NCBI RefSeq assembly: GCF_001650025.1
Contig: NZ_LVVY01000068.1
Span: 49,091-113,090 of the forward strand
Origin: Devosia elaeis
GTDB lineage: Bacteria > Pseudomonadota > Alphaproteobacteria > Rhizobiales > Devosiaceae
Direction of reading: 5' to 3'
DNA: 64,000 nucleotides
The translations under genes and the position numbers were made by a program. Each line of letters begins with the position of its first letter. The stretch's first letter is position 1. Positions 26,423-43,613 of this stretch are shown piece by piece. The notes beneath the pieces are model-generated. The model was not told the origin of the DNA, did not search any database, and saw only the letters and a list, made by a program, of their open reading frames with translations.

Positions 26423-26755
26423 GGGATGGATGGATTGGGCTATATGCCCGGTCACACCTAATTCCGGACGGTTCGCCGCCCGGTATTCAACAGAATGCGG
26501 AGCGATCCGCCTTTTGTTGAAAAAGTCCTGTCCGAGACTGCCGGCCGGCATCAGCCGTTAATTCCGATTTCGGAGCCAGCAATAGACGGGGTGAGACCGG
26601 ATTTTCGTTCGGTTCGAACCTAAGCCAGTTGCCCCTCGCGGGCGCTCGGTTGGCAGGCACTAACCGTTGTTCCCCGGCCCGGACGGGCAGGGGGCAGCAA
26701 TTGGCAATGGTCCATAGGCGCTTGCCGCTTCTGGACTTATTTGTGGAGACTAGCT
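26423..26755 (+). promoter_or_regulatory. Leader region upstream of rplJ
   Basis: About 330 bp without a credible ORF. By position it should contain the promoter and/or the L10(L12)4-binding leader that autoregulates rplJL in many bacteria. It has several GC-rich repeats (CCCCTCGCGGGCG; CCCCGGCCCGGACGGG), but I cannot draw a specific L10 leader fold with confidence. Confidence 0.4.
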
Positions 26756-27274
26756 TTGGAAAGAGCGGAAAAGCGTGAAGTCGTTGCCTCGCTCCAGGAA
26801 GCCCTCGCGGGCGCTGGATCGATCGTCGTCGCGCACAATACCGGCCTGACCGTCGCTGCTTTCACCGACCTGCGCGTGCAGGTCAAGAAGGCTGGCGGCA
26901 AGGTCAAGGTCGCCAAGAACCGCCTTGCCAAGCTCGCTCTGAAGGAAACCGATGTCGCGGACATTTCGGGCCTGTTCACCGGCCCGACCGTCATCGCCTA
27001 TGCGGAAGATCCCGTCGCTGCACCGAAAATTGCAGCGGCCTTCGCCGAGAAGAACCAGAAGTTCGTCATTCTCGGTGGTGCCATGGGACAGACCGCTCTC
27101 GACGCCAATGGCGTCAAGGCGCTGGCGACCATGCCGTCGCTGGACGAACTGCGCGCCAAGCTCGCAGGCCTCGTCAAGCAGCCGGCAACGAACATCGCTT
27201 CCATCCTCGTGCAGCCGGGTGCGGGCATTGCTCGCGTCCTCAAGGCTCATTCGGAAAAGAGCGAAGCGGCATAA
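26756..27274 (+). CDS. rplJ: 50S ribosomal protein L10
   Basis: A 172-residue L10, the anchor of the L7/L12 stalk. The start is TTG 26756, with GGAG 7 nt upstream; this gives the typical MERAEKREVV N-terminus. The C-terminal helix that binds L12 dimers is present (VLKAHSEKSEA end). The earlier in-frame TTG at 26741 lies upstream of the ribosome-binding site. Confidence 0.97.
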   Translation: MERAEKREVVASLQEALAGAGSIVVAHNTGLTVAAFTDLRVQVKKAGGKVKVAKNRLAKLALKETDVADISGLFTGPTVIAYAEDPVAAPKIAAAFAEKNQKFVILGGAMGQTALDANGVKALATMPSLDELRAKLAGLVKQPATNIASILVQPGAGIARVLKAHSEKSEAA

Positions 27275-27331
27275 GGCCGTTCCGAACTACCTCAACATTC
27301 GAACCCGAACCCAAACTGAAAAGAGTATAAA

Positions 27332-27712
27332 ATGGCTGCTGATCTCGCCAAGCTCGTTGATGACCTCTCGGCTCTGACCGTCCTCGAGGCCTCTGAACTG
27401 TCCAAGCTGCTGGAAGAAAAGTGGGGCGTTTCCGCCGCTGCTCCGGTTGCCGTCGCTGCCGCTGCCGGTGGTGGTGCTGCCGCTCCGGCCGCTGAAGAAA
27501 AGACCGAATTCGACGTGATCCTCGCCTCCTTCGGCGACAACAAGATCAACGTCATCAAGGAAGTCCGTGGCATCACCGGTCTCGGCCTGGGCGAAGCCAA
27601 GGCCCTGGTCGAAGGCGCTCCGAAGGCCGTCAAGGAAGGCGTGTCGAAGGCTGAAGCCGAAGACATCAAGAAGAAGCTGGAAGAAGCCGGCGCTAAGGTC
27701 GAACTCAAGTAA
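27332..27712 (+). CDS. rplL: 50S ribosomal protein L7/L12
   Basis: A 126-residue stalk protein that recruits translational GTPases. It has an N-terminal dimerisation domain (1-35), an Ala/Gly/Pro-rich hinge (about 38-58) and the C-terminal factor-binding domain with [20 protein letters not shown]. Its codon use is strongly biased, as expected for a very highly expressed gene. Confidence 0.98.
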   Translation: MAADLAKLVDDLSALTVLEASELSKLLEEKWGVSAAAPVAVAAAAGGGAAAPAAEEKTEFDVILASFGDNKINVIKEVRGITGLGLGEAKALVEGAPKAVKEGVSKAEAEDIKKKLEEAGAKVELK

Positions 27713-27735
27713 TTTCGACTTCTGCCTTGAAATTT

Positions 27736-27770
27736 GCGAAATGGCGCTTTATGTGCCATTTCGCTTTTCC
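27736..27770 (+). terminator. Intrinsic terminator or attenuator between rplL and rpoB
   Basis: GCGAAATGGC (27736-27745) and GCCATTTCGC (27755-27764) form a perfect 10-bp stem with a 9-nt loop, followed by TTTTCCGTTTCT. Its place between rplL and rpoB matches the attenuator known in E. coli that lowers rpoBC transcription relative to the ribosomal genes. Confidence 0.75.
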
Positions 27771-28139
27771 GTTTCTGACGGAACGATTCGCCAGGGCCGA
27801 TTGGATGGGTCCAGGCGCCAATTTGCGGAAATATATGACGAATTTGGATGTCGCGGGCACGTTGAAGCCTCTGATGACCTCGCCGCGGGTATGCCTGCGT
27901 GCGGGGCTTTAGCCGCTGATCACACGTCTGTGATCCCGTTTCCGGGCCAGGAGCGGGATTTTTGCGTCGTCCAACCGGCCCGCAGAATTTGACTATTGGG
28001 CATATATCCCGAGCGCCGACGGCTGATAGTCGGGTCTTTGGATATCTGCCTCCGAGACAAGCAAAAACGGAGCGTTTCCGGGGAAGGTGGTTGCCACTTT
28101 CGCCTTGGAGGCGCGCCAATAACTGAAACAGGAGCTTTC
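27771..28139 (+). promoter_or_regulatory. rpoB leader region
   Basis: About 370 bp without a supported gene. It ends in the rpoB ribosome-binding site AGGAG (28131-28135). The open frame upstream of rpoB is not protein-like. It may include an rpoBC-specific promoter or RNA-processing site; no clear -35/-10 pair stood out. Confidence 0.35.
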
Positions 28140-32282
<4,143 letters not shown>

Positions 32283-32315
32283 TCCGGCACTTCCCACCCC
32301 ATTCACCTTCCGTTC

Positions 32316-32340
32316 GGGACCCGTTCATCAACGGGGTCCC
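32316..32340 (+). other. Hairpin between rpoB and rpoC
   Basis: GGGACCCGTT pairs with AACGGGGTCCC with a single-base bulge and 4-nt loop. It lies 34 bp after the rpoB stop and 23 bp before rpoC and lacks a T-run, so a role in message processing or stability is more likely than termination. Confidence 0.5.
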
Positions 32341-32362
32341 GGGCGGATAGAGGAGAGAATAG

Positions 32363-36547
<4,185 letters not shown>

Positions 36548-36571
36548 GGCGAACGACATTTACGAATTGGG

Positions 36572-36596
36572 AAAGGGGCCTTCGGGCCCCTTTTCT
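36572..36596 (+). terminator. Intrinsic terminator after rpoC
   Basis: AAAGGGGCC (36572-36580) and GGCCCCTTT (36585-36593) form a 9-bp stem closed by a TTCG tetraloop, followed by TTCTGTTT. It ends the secE-rpoC transcription unit and separates it from the sugar-transporter genes. Confidence 0.9.
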
Positions 36597-36623
36597 GTTT
36601 CCAGCGGCTTGATGCGCGGGAGC

Positions 36624-36665
36624 TTGACGCTGCGGCGCAGAAATGGAATGTTTATTTCGTGAAAT
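36624..36665 (+). promoter_or_regulatory. Candidate promoter and operator for the second sugar transporter
   Basis: TTGACG (36624-36629), 17-bp spacer, AATGTT (36647-36652). Directly downstream is the inverted repeat ATTTC-GT-GAAAT (36654-36665), placed where a repressor would block initiation. ATGGAA occurs as a direct repeat on both sides. The matching regulator is not encoded next to it. Confidence 0.4.
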
Positions 36666-36720
36666 GTCAAAAATGGAACATAGAGGCCATTTTGATACTG
36701 GTTCACGAGGGAGGAAATCG

Positions 36721-37671
36721 ATGAACATTCTGACGAAGAGCTTCGCGGCCCTTGCCCTGGCGGCTATCGCGCTGCCAGCAAGCGTTCTGCCGGCCGCTGC
36801 CGAAGGCGAACGGTTCGTGCTGGTCTCGCATGCGCCGGATTCCGACAGCTGGTGGAACACCATCAAGAACGCCATCGCCCTGGCCGGCGAGCAGATGGGC
36901 GTGACGGTGGAATATCGCAATCCGCCGACGGGCGACCTGGCCGACATGGCGCGCATCATCGAGCAGGCCGCGGCGTCGAACCCGAACGGGATCATCTCCA
37001 CCATCGCCGATTTCGACGTGCTGTCCGGCCCGCTCTCCGATGCCGTCGATCGCGGCATTCCGGTCATCACCATCAATTCGGGCACGGTCGAGCAATCCAA
37101 GGAAATCGGCGCGCTGCTGCATGTGGGCCAGCCGGAATACGATGCCGGCTTCGGTGCCGGCGAGCGCGCCAAGGCGGCTGGCGTCACCAGCTTCCTCTGC
37201 GTCAATCACTACATCACCAATCCGGCCTCGGTGGAGCGCTGCCAGGGCTTTGCCGATGCGCTCGGCGTCGAGCTGGGCAACCAGATGATCGATGCCGGCC
37301 AGGATCCGGGTGAAATCCAGTCCAAGGTCGCCGCCTATCTCCAGACCAATGCCGACACCAATGGCATCCTGACCCTCGGCCCCACTTCGGCCCATCCGAC
37401 CATTGCCGCGCTCAACGCCAATGGCCAGGCCGGCGCCATCTTCTTCGGCACCTTCGACCTGTCGGACGAGATCGCCACGGCGATCGAGGACGGCACGATC
37501 AATTTCGCCATCGACCAGCAGCCCTTCCTGCAGGGCTATCTGCCGGTGGTCGTGCTGACCAATCTGGCGCGCTATGGCGTGGTGCCGGGCAATTCCATCA
37601 ATTCCGGTCCCGGCTTCATCACCAAGGACAATATTGCTCTGGTCGAGCAATATGCCGGTCAATATCGCTGA
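36721..37671 (+). CDS. Sugar ABC transporter substrate-binding protein (CUT2 type)
   Basis: A 316-residue periplasmic-binding protein. A Sec signal peptide of about 27 residues ends in LPAAA. The mature protein has the peripla_BP_4 fold (SDSWWNTIKNAIALAGEQMG; GIPVITINSG). ATG 36721 follows GGGAGG. Two cysteines (FLCVNHYI and ERCQGF) may form a disulfide. It is first of a binding protein-permease-ATPase set followed by a Gfo/Idh/MocA dehydrogenase. The sugar is not identified; a polyol or inositol-like ligand would suit the neighbour but is a guess. Confidence 0.87.
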   Translation: MNILTKSFAALALAAIALPASVLPAAAEGERFVLVSHAPDSDSWWNTIKNAIALAGEQMGVTVEYRNPPTGDLADMARIIEQAAASNPNGIISTIADFDVLSGPLSDAVDRGIPVITINSGTVEQSKEIGALLHVGQPEYDAGFGAGERAKAAGVTSFLCVNHYITNPASVERCQGFADALGVELGNQMIDAGQDPGEIQSKVAAYLQTNADTNGILTLGPTSAHPTIAALNANGQAGAIFFGTFDLSDEIATAIEDGTINFAIDQQPFLQGYLPVVVLTNLARYGVVPGNSINSGPGFITKDNIALVEQYAGQYR

Positions 37672-37680
37672 CAGGCCTGC

Positions 37681-37728
37681 CGCCCGGGGTTTCGGCCCCG
37701 GGCGTTCTGAAACCGGCGCCTGCGCCGG
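37681..37728 (+). terminator. Double hairpin between binding protein and permease genes
   Basis: CGCCCGGGG (37681-37689) pairs with CCCCGGGCG (37696-37704), and CCGGCGC (37713-37719) pairs with GCGCCGG (37722-37728), just before the permease ribosome-binding site. It sits in the same place as the xylF-xylH hairpin and is a likely attenuator or stability element; no T-run is present. Confidence 0.55.
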
Positions 37729-37749
37729 CGGCATCCCGGAGATATGATT

Positions 37750-38874
37750 ATGGTTGACCAGCCCTCGGGCGCCCCGGTCGCCGATGAACGCATCCAGCGC
37801 CAATCGGGTCTGCGCCGTGCTTTCGTTCGCCCCGAATTGGGCGCCATGGCGGGTGCCGTCCTGGTATTTGTCTATTTCGCCATCGTCGCGGGTGGCACCG
37901 GCATGTTTGCCGCCGACGGCATCATGAACTGGGGCGTGGTCTCGGCCCAGTTCGCCATCATCGCCGTGGGCGCGTGCCTCCTGATGATCGCCGGCGAGTT
38001 CGACCTGTCCGTCGGCTCGATGATCGGCTTCGCGGGTATCGTCATCGCCCTTCTCAGCGTGCATATGGGCTGGCCCATGTGGGCCTCCATCATCGCCGCC
38101 TTCATCGTCGCCATGCTGATCGGCGCCGCCAATGGCTATCTCGTCATCAAGACCGGCCTGCCATCCTTCATCGTCACGCTGGCCTCGCTCTATATCCTGC
38201 GCGGTCTCACCATCTATCTGTCCATCTCCACCACGCGGCAGACCATTATCGGGGGCGTGCGCGAGGCGGCGCAGGGCGATTGGCTGGCGGCCTTGTTCGG
38301 CGGCAAGGTGCTCGGTTTCGTCTTCTCCTGGCTGGCCGACATGGGCTGGATCGCCACCTTCCAGGCCGGCAACAGGGCAGGGCAGCCGGTGGTGGACGGC
38401 ATCCCCATGCTGATGATCTGGGCCGTCGCCCTCATTATCTTCGCCCATGTCTTGCTGACGCGGACCCGGTTCGGCAACTGGATTTATGCGTCGGGCGGCG
38501 ATGCCAGGGCGGCGCGCTATGTCGGTGTGCCGGTTGATCGCGTCAAGATCGCCATGTTCGTGTTCTCGGCCTTCTGCGCCACCATTTTCGCCACCTGCCA
38601 GGTGATGGAATTCGGTTCGGCCGCGGCCGATCGCGGGCTGCTCAAGGAGTTCGAGGCCATTATCGCCGTGGTCATCGGCGGCGCGCTGCTCACCGGCGGC
38701 TATGGTTCCGTCATTGGTGCGGCGCTGGGCGCGCTGATCTTCGGCGTCGTGCAGCAGGGCCTGTTCTTTGCCGGCGTCGAAAGCTCGCTCTTCCGCGTCT
38801 TCCTCGGTGTCATCCTGCTGCTCGCCGTGATCCTCAATACCTATATCCGCCGCCTCATTACCGGGGAGCGTTGA
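37750..38874 (+). CDS. Sugar ABC transporter permease (CUT2 type)
   Basis: A 374-residue inner-membrane permease of the BPD_transp_2 family with about nine or ten hydrophobic helices. The conserved stretch GEFDLSVGSMIGFAG is near residue 83, and VIGGALLTGGYGSVIGAALGALIFG is near the C-terminus. ATG 37750 is preferred over ATG 37744 because GGAGA lies 7 nt before it. The ATPase gene starts 3 bp after its stop. Confidence 0.9.
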   Translation: MVDQPSGAPVADERIQRQSGLRRAFVRPELGAMAGAVLVFVYFAIVAGGTGMFAADGIMNWGVVSAQFAIIAVGACLLMIAGEFDLSVGSMIGFAGIVIALLSVHMGWPMWASIIAAFIVAMLIGAANGYLVIKTGLPSFIVTLASLYILRGLTIYLSISTTRQTIIGGVREAAQGDWLAALFGGKVLGFVFSWLADMGWIATFQAGNRAGQPVVDGIPMLMIWAVALIIFAHVLLTRTRFGNWIYASGGDARAARYVGVPVDRVKIAMFVFSAFCATIFATCQVMEFGSAAADRGLLKEFEAIIAVVIGGALLTGGYGSVIGAALGALIFGVVQQGLFFAGVESSLFRVFLGVILLLAVILNTYIRRLITGER

Positions 38875-38877
38875 GCC

Positions 38878-39660
38878 ATGGCCGATAATCCGCTCATCGA
38901 GCTGATCGATATCAAGAAGCAGTTCGGGCCGGTCATTGCGCTCAATGGCGTTTCGGTTTCCGTCATGCCCGGCGAATGTCATTGCCTCCTGGGCGACAAT
39001 GGCGCGGGCAAGTCCACCTTCATCAAGACCATGGCTGGCGTCCACAAGCCGACCTCCGGCGAAATCCGCATGAACGGGCAGAAAATCGACTTCGCCAATC
39101 CGCGCGATGCCATGGCTGCGGGCGTGGCCACGGTCTATCAGGACCTGGCGATGATCCCGCTCATGTCGGTGACGCGTAATTTCTGGATGGGCCGGGAGCC
39201 GCGCAAAGGCTGGGGGCCGTTCCAGTTTCTCGACATGGATCGGGCCAACCAGATCACGCTCGAAGAAATGCGCCGCATGGGCATCAGCCTGCGCGAGCCG
39301 GACCAGGCCGTTGGCACCTTGTCGGGCGGTGAGCGGCAGACGGTGGCTATCGCCCGGGCGGTCTATTTCGGCGCCAAGGTGCTCATTCTCGACGAACCCA
39401 CCTCCGCCCTCGGTGTCCGGCAGACGGCCAATGTTCTGGCCACGATCGACCGGGTCCGCAAGACTGGCGTCGGCATCGTCTTCATCACCCACAATGTCCG
39501 CCACGCCTTGGCCGTCGGCGACCGCTTCACCGTCCTCAATCGCGGCAAGACCCTGGGGACGGCGAAGAAAGGGGAGCTTACACCCGAGCAATTGCAGGAC
39601 ATGATGGCGGGCGGCGCGGAACTGGCGGAATTGAGCGCGTCGCTGGGCGGCACGGTTTAG
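38878..39660 (+). CDS. Sugar ABC transporter ATP-binding protein
   Basis: A 260-residue single ABC domain: Walker [10 protein letters not shown] near residue 39, Q-loop VYQDL, signature LSGGERQ, Walker B VLILDEP and H-loop ITHN. It is the same size and type as the xylG product in this window and energises the adjacent permease, probably as a homodimer. It ends the three-gene transporter set and is followed by a palindromic repeat before the dehydrogenase gene. Confidence 0.92.
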   Translation: MADNPLIELIDIKKQFGPVIALNGVSVSVMPGECHCLLGDNGAGKSTFIKTMAGVHKPTSGEIRMNGQKIDFANPRDAMAAGVATVYQDLAMIPLMSVTRNFWMGREPRKGWGPFQFLDMDRANQITLEEMRRMGISLREPDQAVGTLSGGERQTVAIARAVYFGAKVLILDEPTSALGVRQTANVLATIDRVRKTGVGIVFITHNVRHALAVGDRFTVLNRGKTLGTAKKGELTPEQLQDMMAGGAELAELSASLGGTV

Positions 39661-39714
39661 ATGTTTGAGCCGGGCTTGTGATGGAAACCTCTTCGCCGAT
39701 CCTTCCCATCCTGC

Positions 39715-39789
39715 GTCATTGCTGGGCTCGTCCCGGCAATCCATTTGCTGCAATATTGCATGGACCACCCGGATAAACCGGGTGGTGAC
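39715..39789. repeat. Paired palindrome element, degenerate copy
   Basis: It has the same plan as the element at 26345: a left arm GTCATTGCTGGG... folding on CCCGGCAAT, and a right arm ACCACCCGG...CCGGGTGGT ending TGAC. Several stem positions are mismatched. It lies between the ATPase and dehydrogenase genes. Confidence 0.75.
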
Positions 39790-39867
39790 GATGGAGGAGG
39801 TGGCCGAAACCCCTTGAGGAAGTGGATTCTGGCTAAGACGACAGGCTTTGAGCAGATCGGAACAATC

Positions 39868-40986
39868 ATGTCGGATAGAATTGGCGTCGGGCTCATCGGC
39901 ACCGGTTATATGGGCAAGTGCCACGCCCTGGCCTGGAATTCAGTCAAGGCCGTGTTCGGGGACGGGCCGCGTCCGCGCCTCGTCCATCTCGCCGAGGCCA
40001 ATGCCGAGCTGGCGCGCCAGCGCGCCGAAGAATTCGGCTTCGAAAAGTCGACAGGTGACTGGCGCGAGCTGATCGCCGATCCCGATGTGGATGTGGTCTC
40101 CGTCACCACGCCCAATGCCTTCCATGCCGAAATGGCGATTGCCGCTCTCGAGGCCGGCAAGCATGTCTGGTGCGAAAAGCCGATGGCCGTGGGCTACGCC
40201 GAGGCCGAACGGATGGAAGCGGCGGCACGGGCCAGCGGTCGGGTCGCCATACTCGGCTACAACTACATCCAGAACCCGATGATCCGGCAGATCGGCGAGT
40301 TGATCGCCGCCGGCAGCATCGGCACGGTCAACCATGTCCGCGTCGAAATGGACGAGGATTTCATGGCCGATCCGGAGGCGCTCTTCTATTGGAAGAGCGA
40401 GGCCAGTTCGGGCTATGGCGCGCTCGACGATTTCGCCGTGCATCCGCTCAGTCTCCTTCAAACCCTGTTCGGCAATCCCACCCGGGTCTTTGCCCACCAG
40501 GCCAAACCCTATGCGGATCGGCCGCTTGGGGCAGGAGGGCGCCGCGCTGTCGAAACTTTCGATATCGCCAGCGTGCTGTTCGAGATCGGCGCCATCGGCG
40601 GTATTCTCGCCGTCAACCGCTCGGCCTGGGGGCGGAAGGGCCGCATCGTTCTGCAAATCTTCGGCTCTGCCGGCAGCATCGTCTATGACCAGGAGCGCAT
40701 GAACGAATTGCAGCTCTATCGGGCAAACGGCCCGGCGTCAGGGCAGGGCTTTACCACCATGCTGGCCGGCCCCGCCCACAAGCCCTATGACCGTTTCATT
40801 CCCGCGCCCGGCCACGGCCTGGGCTTCAACGACCTCAAGGTCATCGAGTGCCACGAATTGCTGCGGGCCATTGCCGGGGAACCCGCGCGGGTGATCGACT
40901 TTGCCGCGGGGCTGACGATCGAGCGCAGCGTTCATGCCATGGCGCGCAGCCATGCGGAGCAGGCCTGGGTCAGTTTAAACAGCTAA
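39868..40986 (+). CDS. Gfo/Idh/MocA-family oxidoreductase
   Basis: A 372-residue NAD(P)-dependent sugar or polyol dehydrogenase. The N-terminal Rossmann motif GLIGTGYMGKCHA is followed by the family EKPMA motif (VWCEKPMAVGYAEAE) whose Lys is catalytic, then the alpha/beta substrate domain (about 130-370). It lies downstream of the sugar transporter on the same strand, so it probably acts on the imported compound. ATG 39868 is chosen as the start of the Rossmann domain; the upstream frame runs through the palindromic repeat. Confidence 0.9.
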   Translation: MSDRIGVGLIGTGYMGKCHALAWNSVKAVFGDGPRPRLVHLAEANAELARQRAEEFGFEKSTGDWRELIADPDVDVVSVTTPNAFHAEMAIAALEAGKHVWCEKPMAVGYAEAERMEAAARASGRVAILGYNYIQNPMIRQIGELIAAGSIGTVNHVRVEMDEDFMADPEALFYWKSEASSGYGALDDFAVHPLSLLQTLFGNPTRVFAHQAKPYADRPLGAGGRRAVETFDIASVLFEIGAIGGILAVNRSAWGRKGRIVLQIFGSAGSIVYDQERMNELQLYRANGPASGQGFTTMLAGPAHKPYDRFIPAPGHGLGFNDLKVIECHELLRAIAGEPARVIDFAAGLTIERSVHAMARSHAEQAWVSLNS

Positions 40987-41020
40987 ACTGCTCATATTGG
41001 CCTGAACCAGCCGGCTAGAA

Positions 41021-41111
41021 GACCTCATGGTGAGCCTGTCGAACCACGAGGTCGGGCACGCTACGAGCTGTGTGCCACGACCCCGCCCTTCGACTGGCTC
41101 AGGATGAGGTC
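41021..41111. repeat. Long imperfect inverted repeat between convergent genes
   Basis: The arms 41021-41043 and 41089-41111 are 23 bp each and complementary at 20 positions, beginning GACCTCAT and ending ATGAGGTC. The core GAGCC(T/A)GTCGAA resembles an intergenic repeat widespread in Alphaproteobacteria. It may act as a bidirectional terminator for the convergent dehydrogenase and monooxygenase genes. Confidence 0.75.
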
Positions 41112-41155
41112 TACTGGCGCTATAGTGCAGAGGTGAACGCGATGGCCTACCCGTA

Positions 41156-42262
41156 TCAGGCCGCGCCATCTTCCATGCCGGCCAGATATCGGGTCAATTC
41201 CCGCGCGGCAGCGGCCCCCGCGCGATTGGCGCCGATGGTCGATGCGGACGGACCGTATCCGACGAGGTGTATCCGGGGATCCTTGGCGGCCTGGGTGGCG
41301 AGCCTGCCGGTCATGACAATGCCGCCATTCTCCTCCCGAAGCTGCAGCGGCGCGAGGTGGTCGAGGGCGCTGCGAAAGCCGGTGCACCACAGGATGACAT
41401 CGACATCGCGGGATGTGCCATCCTCCCAGCGAACCCCGCTTTCGGAGATTTCGGAAAACATCGGCAGGCGATCCAGCGCGCCGCGCGCCTGCATCGCTTC
41501 GATCGCCGGCGTGACCGGCAGGCCCGTCACCGAAACGACGGCGCGCGGCGGCAGGCCCGCCCGCACCCGTTCCTCCACCATGGCCACGGCCATGCGCCCG
41601 GCCTCTTCGTCGAATGGGCCCGTGCGCCAGCGCGGCGGCGTCCTCGTTACCCAGGTGGTCCGCGTCACCTGGGAGATTTCATCGAGAAGCTGTATGGCCG
41701 AAATTCCGCCGCCCACGATCAGGACATGCTTGCCCCTGAACTCGTCCGCGGTTCGGTAATCCTTTGTGTGCAACTGCCTGCCCGTGAAGAGATCGCGGCC
41801 GGGATAGTCCGGCACATAGGGCTGTTCCCAGGTGCCGGTGGCATTGATGATGCCACGCACCGAAAACAATCCCCTGTCGCTTTCCACCCTCAGGTGGTCA
41901 CCGCGCGGGCACACGACCTTGACGTCGGCGGGACGCAAGACGCGGAGATCGAAATGGCTCTCATAGGCGGCGAAATAGTGCGGCACGGCCACCGAGGCCC
42001 GGACGGATTGGTCGGTGCCGGAAAACTCGGCAAAGCCCAGCCCCGGAAGGTCATGGACACGGTTGACCGTGCTGAGGGTGAGCGAGGGCCAGCGATGCTG
42101 CCAGGCGCCGCCGGGCGAGGGGGCGTGGTCGAGCACCAGGAAGTCGCGTTGGGGGACAAGTCCCAGCTTCTTCAGATGATAGGCCGAACTCAGGCCGGCC
42201 TGTCCCGCGCCGATCACCACGATGTCGAGTTTCAGGGCGGTGCGCAGGGCAGGGGTGGTCAA
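41156..42262 (-). CDS. FAD-dependent NAD(P)-binding oxidoreductase, flavin monooxygenase-like
   Basis: Two dinucleotide-binding motifs, GAGQAGLSSAYHLKK near the N-terminus and VGGGISAIQLLDE in the middle, mark a flavoprotein of the FMO/CzcO-like group. GIINATGTWEQPYVP matches the family's ATG-containing motif. The substrate is unknown. The start is uncertain: TTG 42262 has GGAG 9 nt upstream and gives 368 residues; GTG 42289 and TTG 42358 are longer options without a ribosome-binding site. It is convergent with the dehydrogenase and divergent from rpsL. Confidence 0.85.
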   Translation of the reverse strand: MTTPALRTALKLDIVVIGAGQAGLSSAYHLKKLGLVPQRDFLVLDHAPSPGGAWQHRWPSLTLSTVNRVHDLPGLGFAEFSGTDQSVRASVAVPHYFAAYESHFDLRVLRPADVKVVCPRGDHLRVESDRGLFSVRGIINATGTWEQPYVPDYPGRDLFTGRQLHTKDYRTADEFRGKHVLIVGGGISAIQLLDEISQVTRTTWVTRTPPRWRTGPFDEEAGRMAVAMVEERVRAGLPPRAVVSVTGLPVTPAIEAMQARGALDRLPMFSEISESGVRWEDGTSRDVDVILWCTGFRSALDHLAPLQLREENGGIVMTGRLATQAAKDPRIHLVGYGPSASTIGANRAGAAAARELTRYLAGMEDGAA

Positions 42263-42470
42263 TTCGGCAAGCTCCAGCAGGGACGTCACACTTAGGGTGC
42301 ATGCCGATGCCGCACAAGCAATGGGAAAGCCATTGCAGGTCCGCCGCGCATGGCTCAAACGCGCGTCCGAACGATATGGGACAAAACCGTCCAGTCGGGC
42401 AAATCGGGCCCGATCCGATCAAACCCCCGGAAATGCATGGCTCTCCCTCGGATTTTTCACGAAAGAATCC

Positions 42471-42499
42471 TTGACGGGGCGAGTCTTCGGTTCTAAACA
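42471..42499 (+). promoter_or_regulatory. Candidate promoter of the str ribosomal operon
   Basis: TTGACG (42471-42476), a 17-bp spacer and TAAACA (42494-42499) give a near-consensus sigma-70 promoter. It is about 245 bp before rpsL in a 480-bp region with no supported gene, leaving a long leader. Confidence 0.6.
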
Positions 42500-42744
42500 G
42501 CGCCTACCTAAGCGGTCGGTCGTGATTGTCACACCGGGTCCCTGCCATCTCGTGCGGGAATCCAGGGCAGTCAAACACACTGTCGGGTAACTAGACGAAG
42601 CAAATCCTTGTGCGCATGACTGCTGCCGAAAGGCGGGTGGTCCGCTGCAACTGAGGCGCCGCCGAATCCATGAACGGTTCGGGCGAGCGCCGCTTTGGTT
42701 TGCTTGTGTTGACCGTATGATTTTGGACCAATGGAAAGAGCGCA

Positions 42745-43116
42745 ATGCCCACCATTAATCAGCTGATCCGCAAGCCACGCGCCAGCAAGCCAAAGCGGAA
42801 CAAAGTTCCGGCCATGGAAGCCAATCCGCAAAAGCGCGGCGTTTGCTCCCGTGTGTACACGACGACCCCGAAGAAGCCGAACTCGGCTCTGCGCAAGGTG
42901 GCCAAGGTTCGCCTGACCAACCAGCGCGAAGTGATTTCGTACATCCCGGGCGAAGGTCACAACCTTCAGGAGCACTCTGTCGTGCTCATCCGCGGCGGCC
43001 GCGTGCGCGACCTGCCGGGTGTTCGTTATCACGTGCTCCGCGGTGTTCTTGACACCCAGAGCGTGAAGGACCGCAAGCAACGCCGTTCGAAGTACGGCGC
43101 GAAGCGTCCGAAGTAA
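42745..43116 (+). CDS. rpsL: 30S ribosomal protein S12
   Basis: A 123-residue decoding-centre protein, colinear with E. coli S12 in this region. [12 protein letters not shown] contains Lys43 unchanged, but the second streptomycin-determining position, Lys88 in E. coli (GGRVKDLPG), is Arg88 here (GGRVRDLPG, codon CGC at 43006-43008). This is the same substitution as the classical K88R resistance allele. It heads the str operon rpsL-rpsG-fusA-tuf. Confidence 0.99.
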   Translation: MPTINQLIRKPRASKPKRNKVPAMEANPQKRGVCSRVYTTTPKKPNSALRKVAKVRLTNQREVISYIPGEGHNLQEHSVVLIRGGRVRDLPGVRYHVLRGVLDTQSVKDRKQRRSKYGAKRPK

Positions 43117-43127
43117 GGAGAATTTGA

Positions 43128-43601
<474 letters not shown>

Positions 43602-43613
43602 TAGGAGCATCTC

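Noticed and set aside
36703..39924. Minus-strand open frame of about 1,070 codons across the second sugar transporter
   Set aside because: It covers three clear plus-strand transporter genes and their intergenic hairpins. Its composition is the usual reverse-frame shadow.
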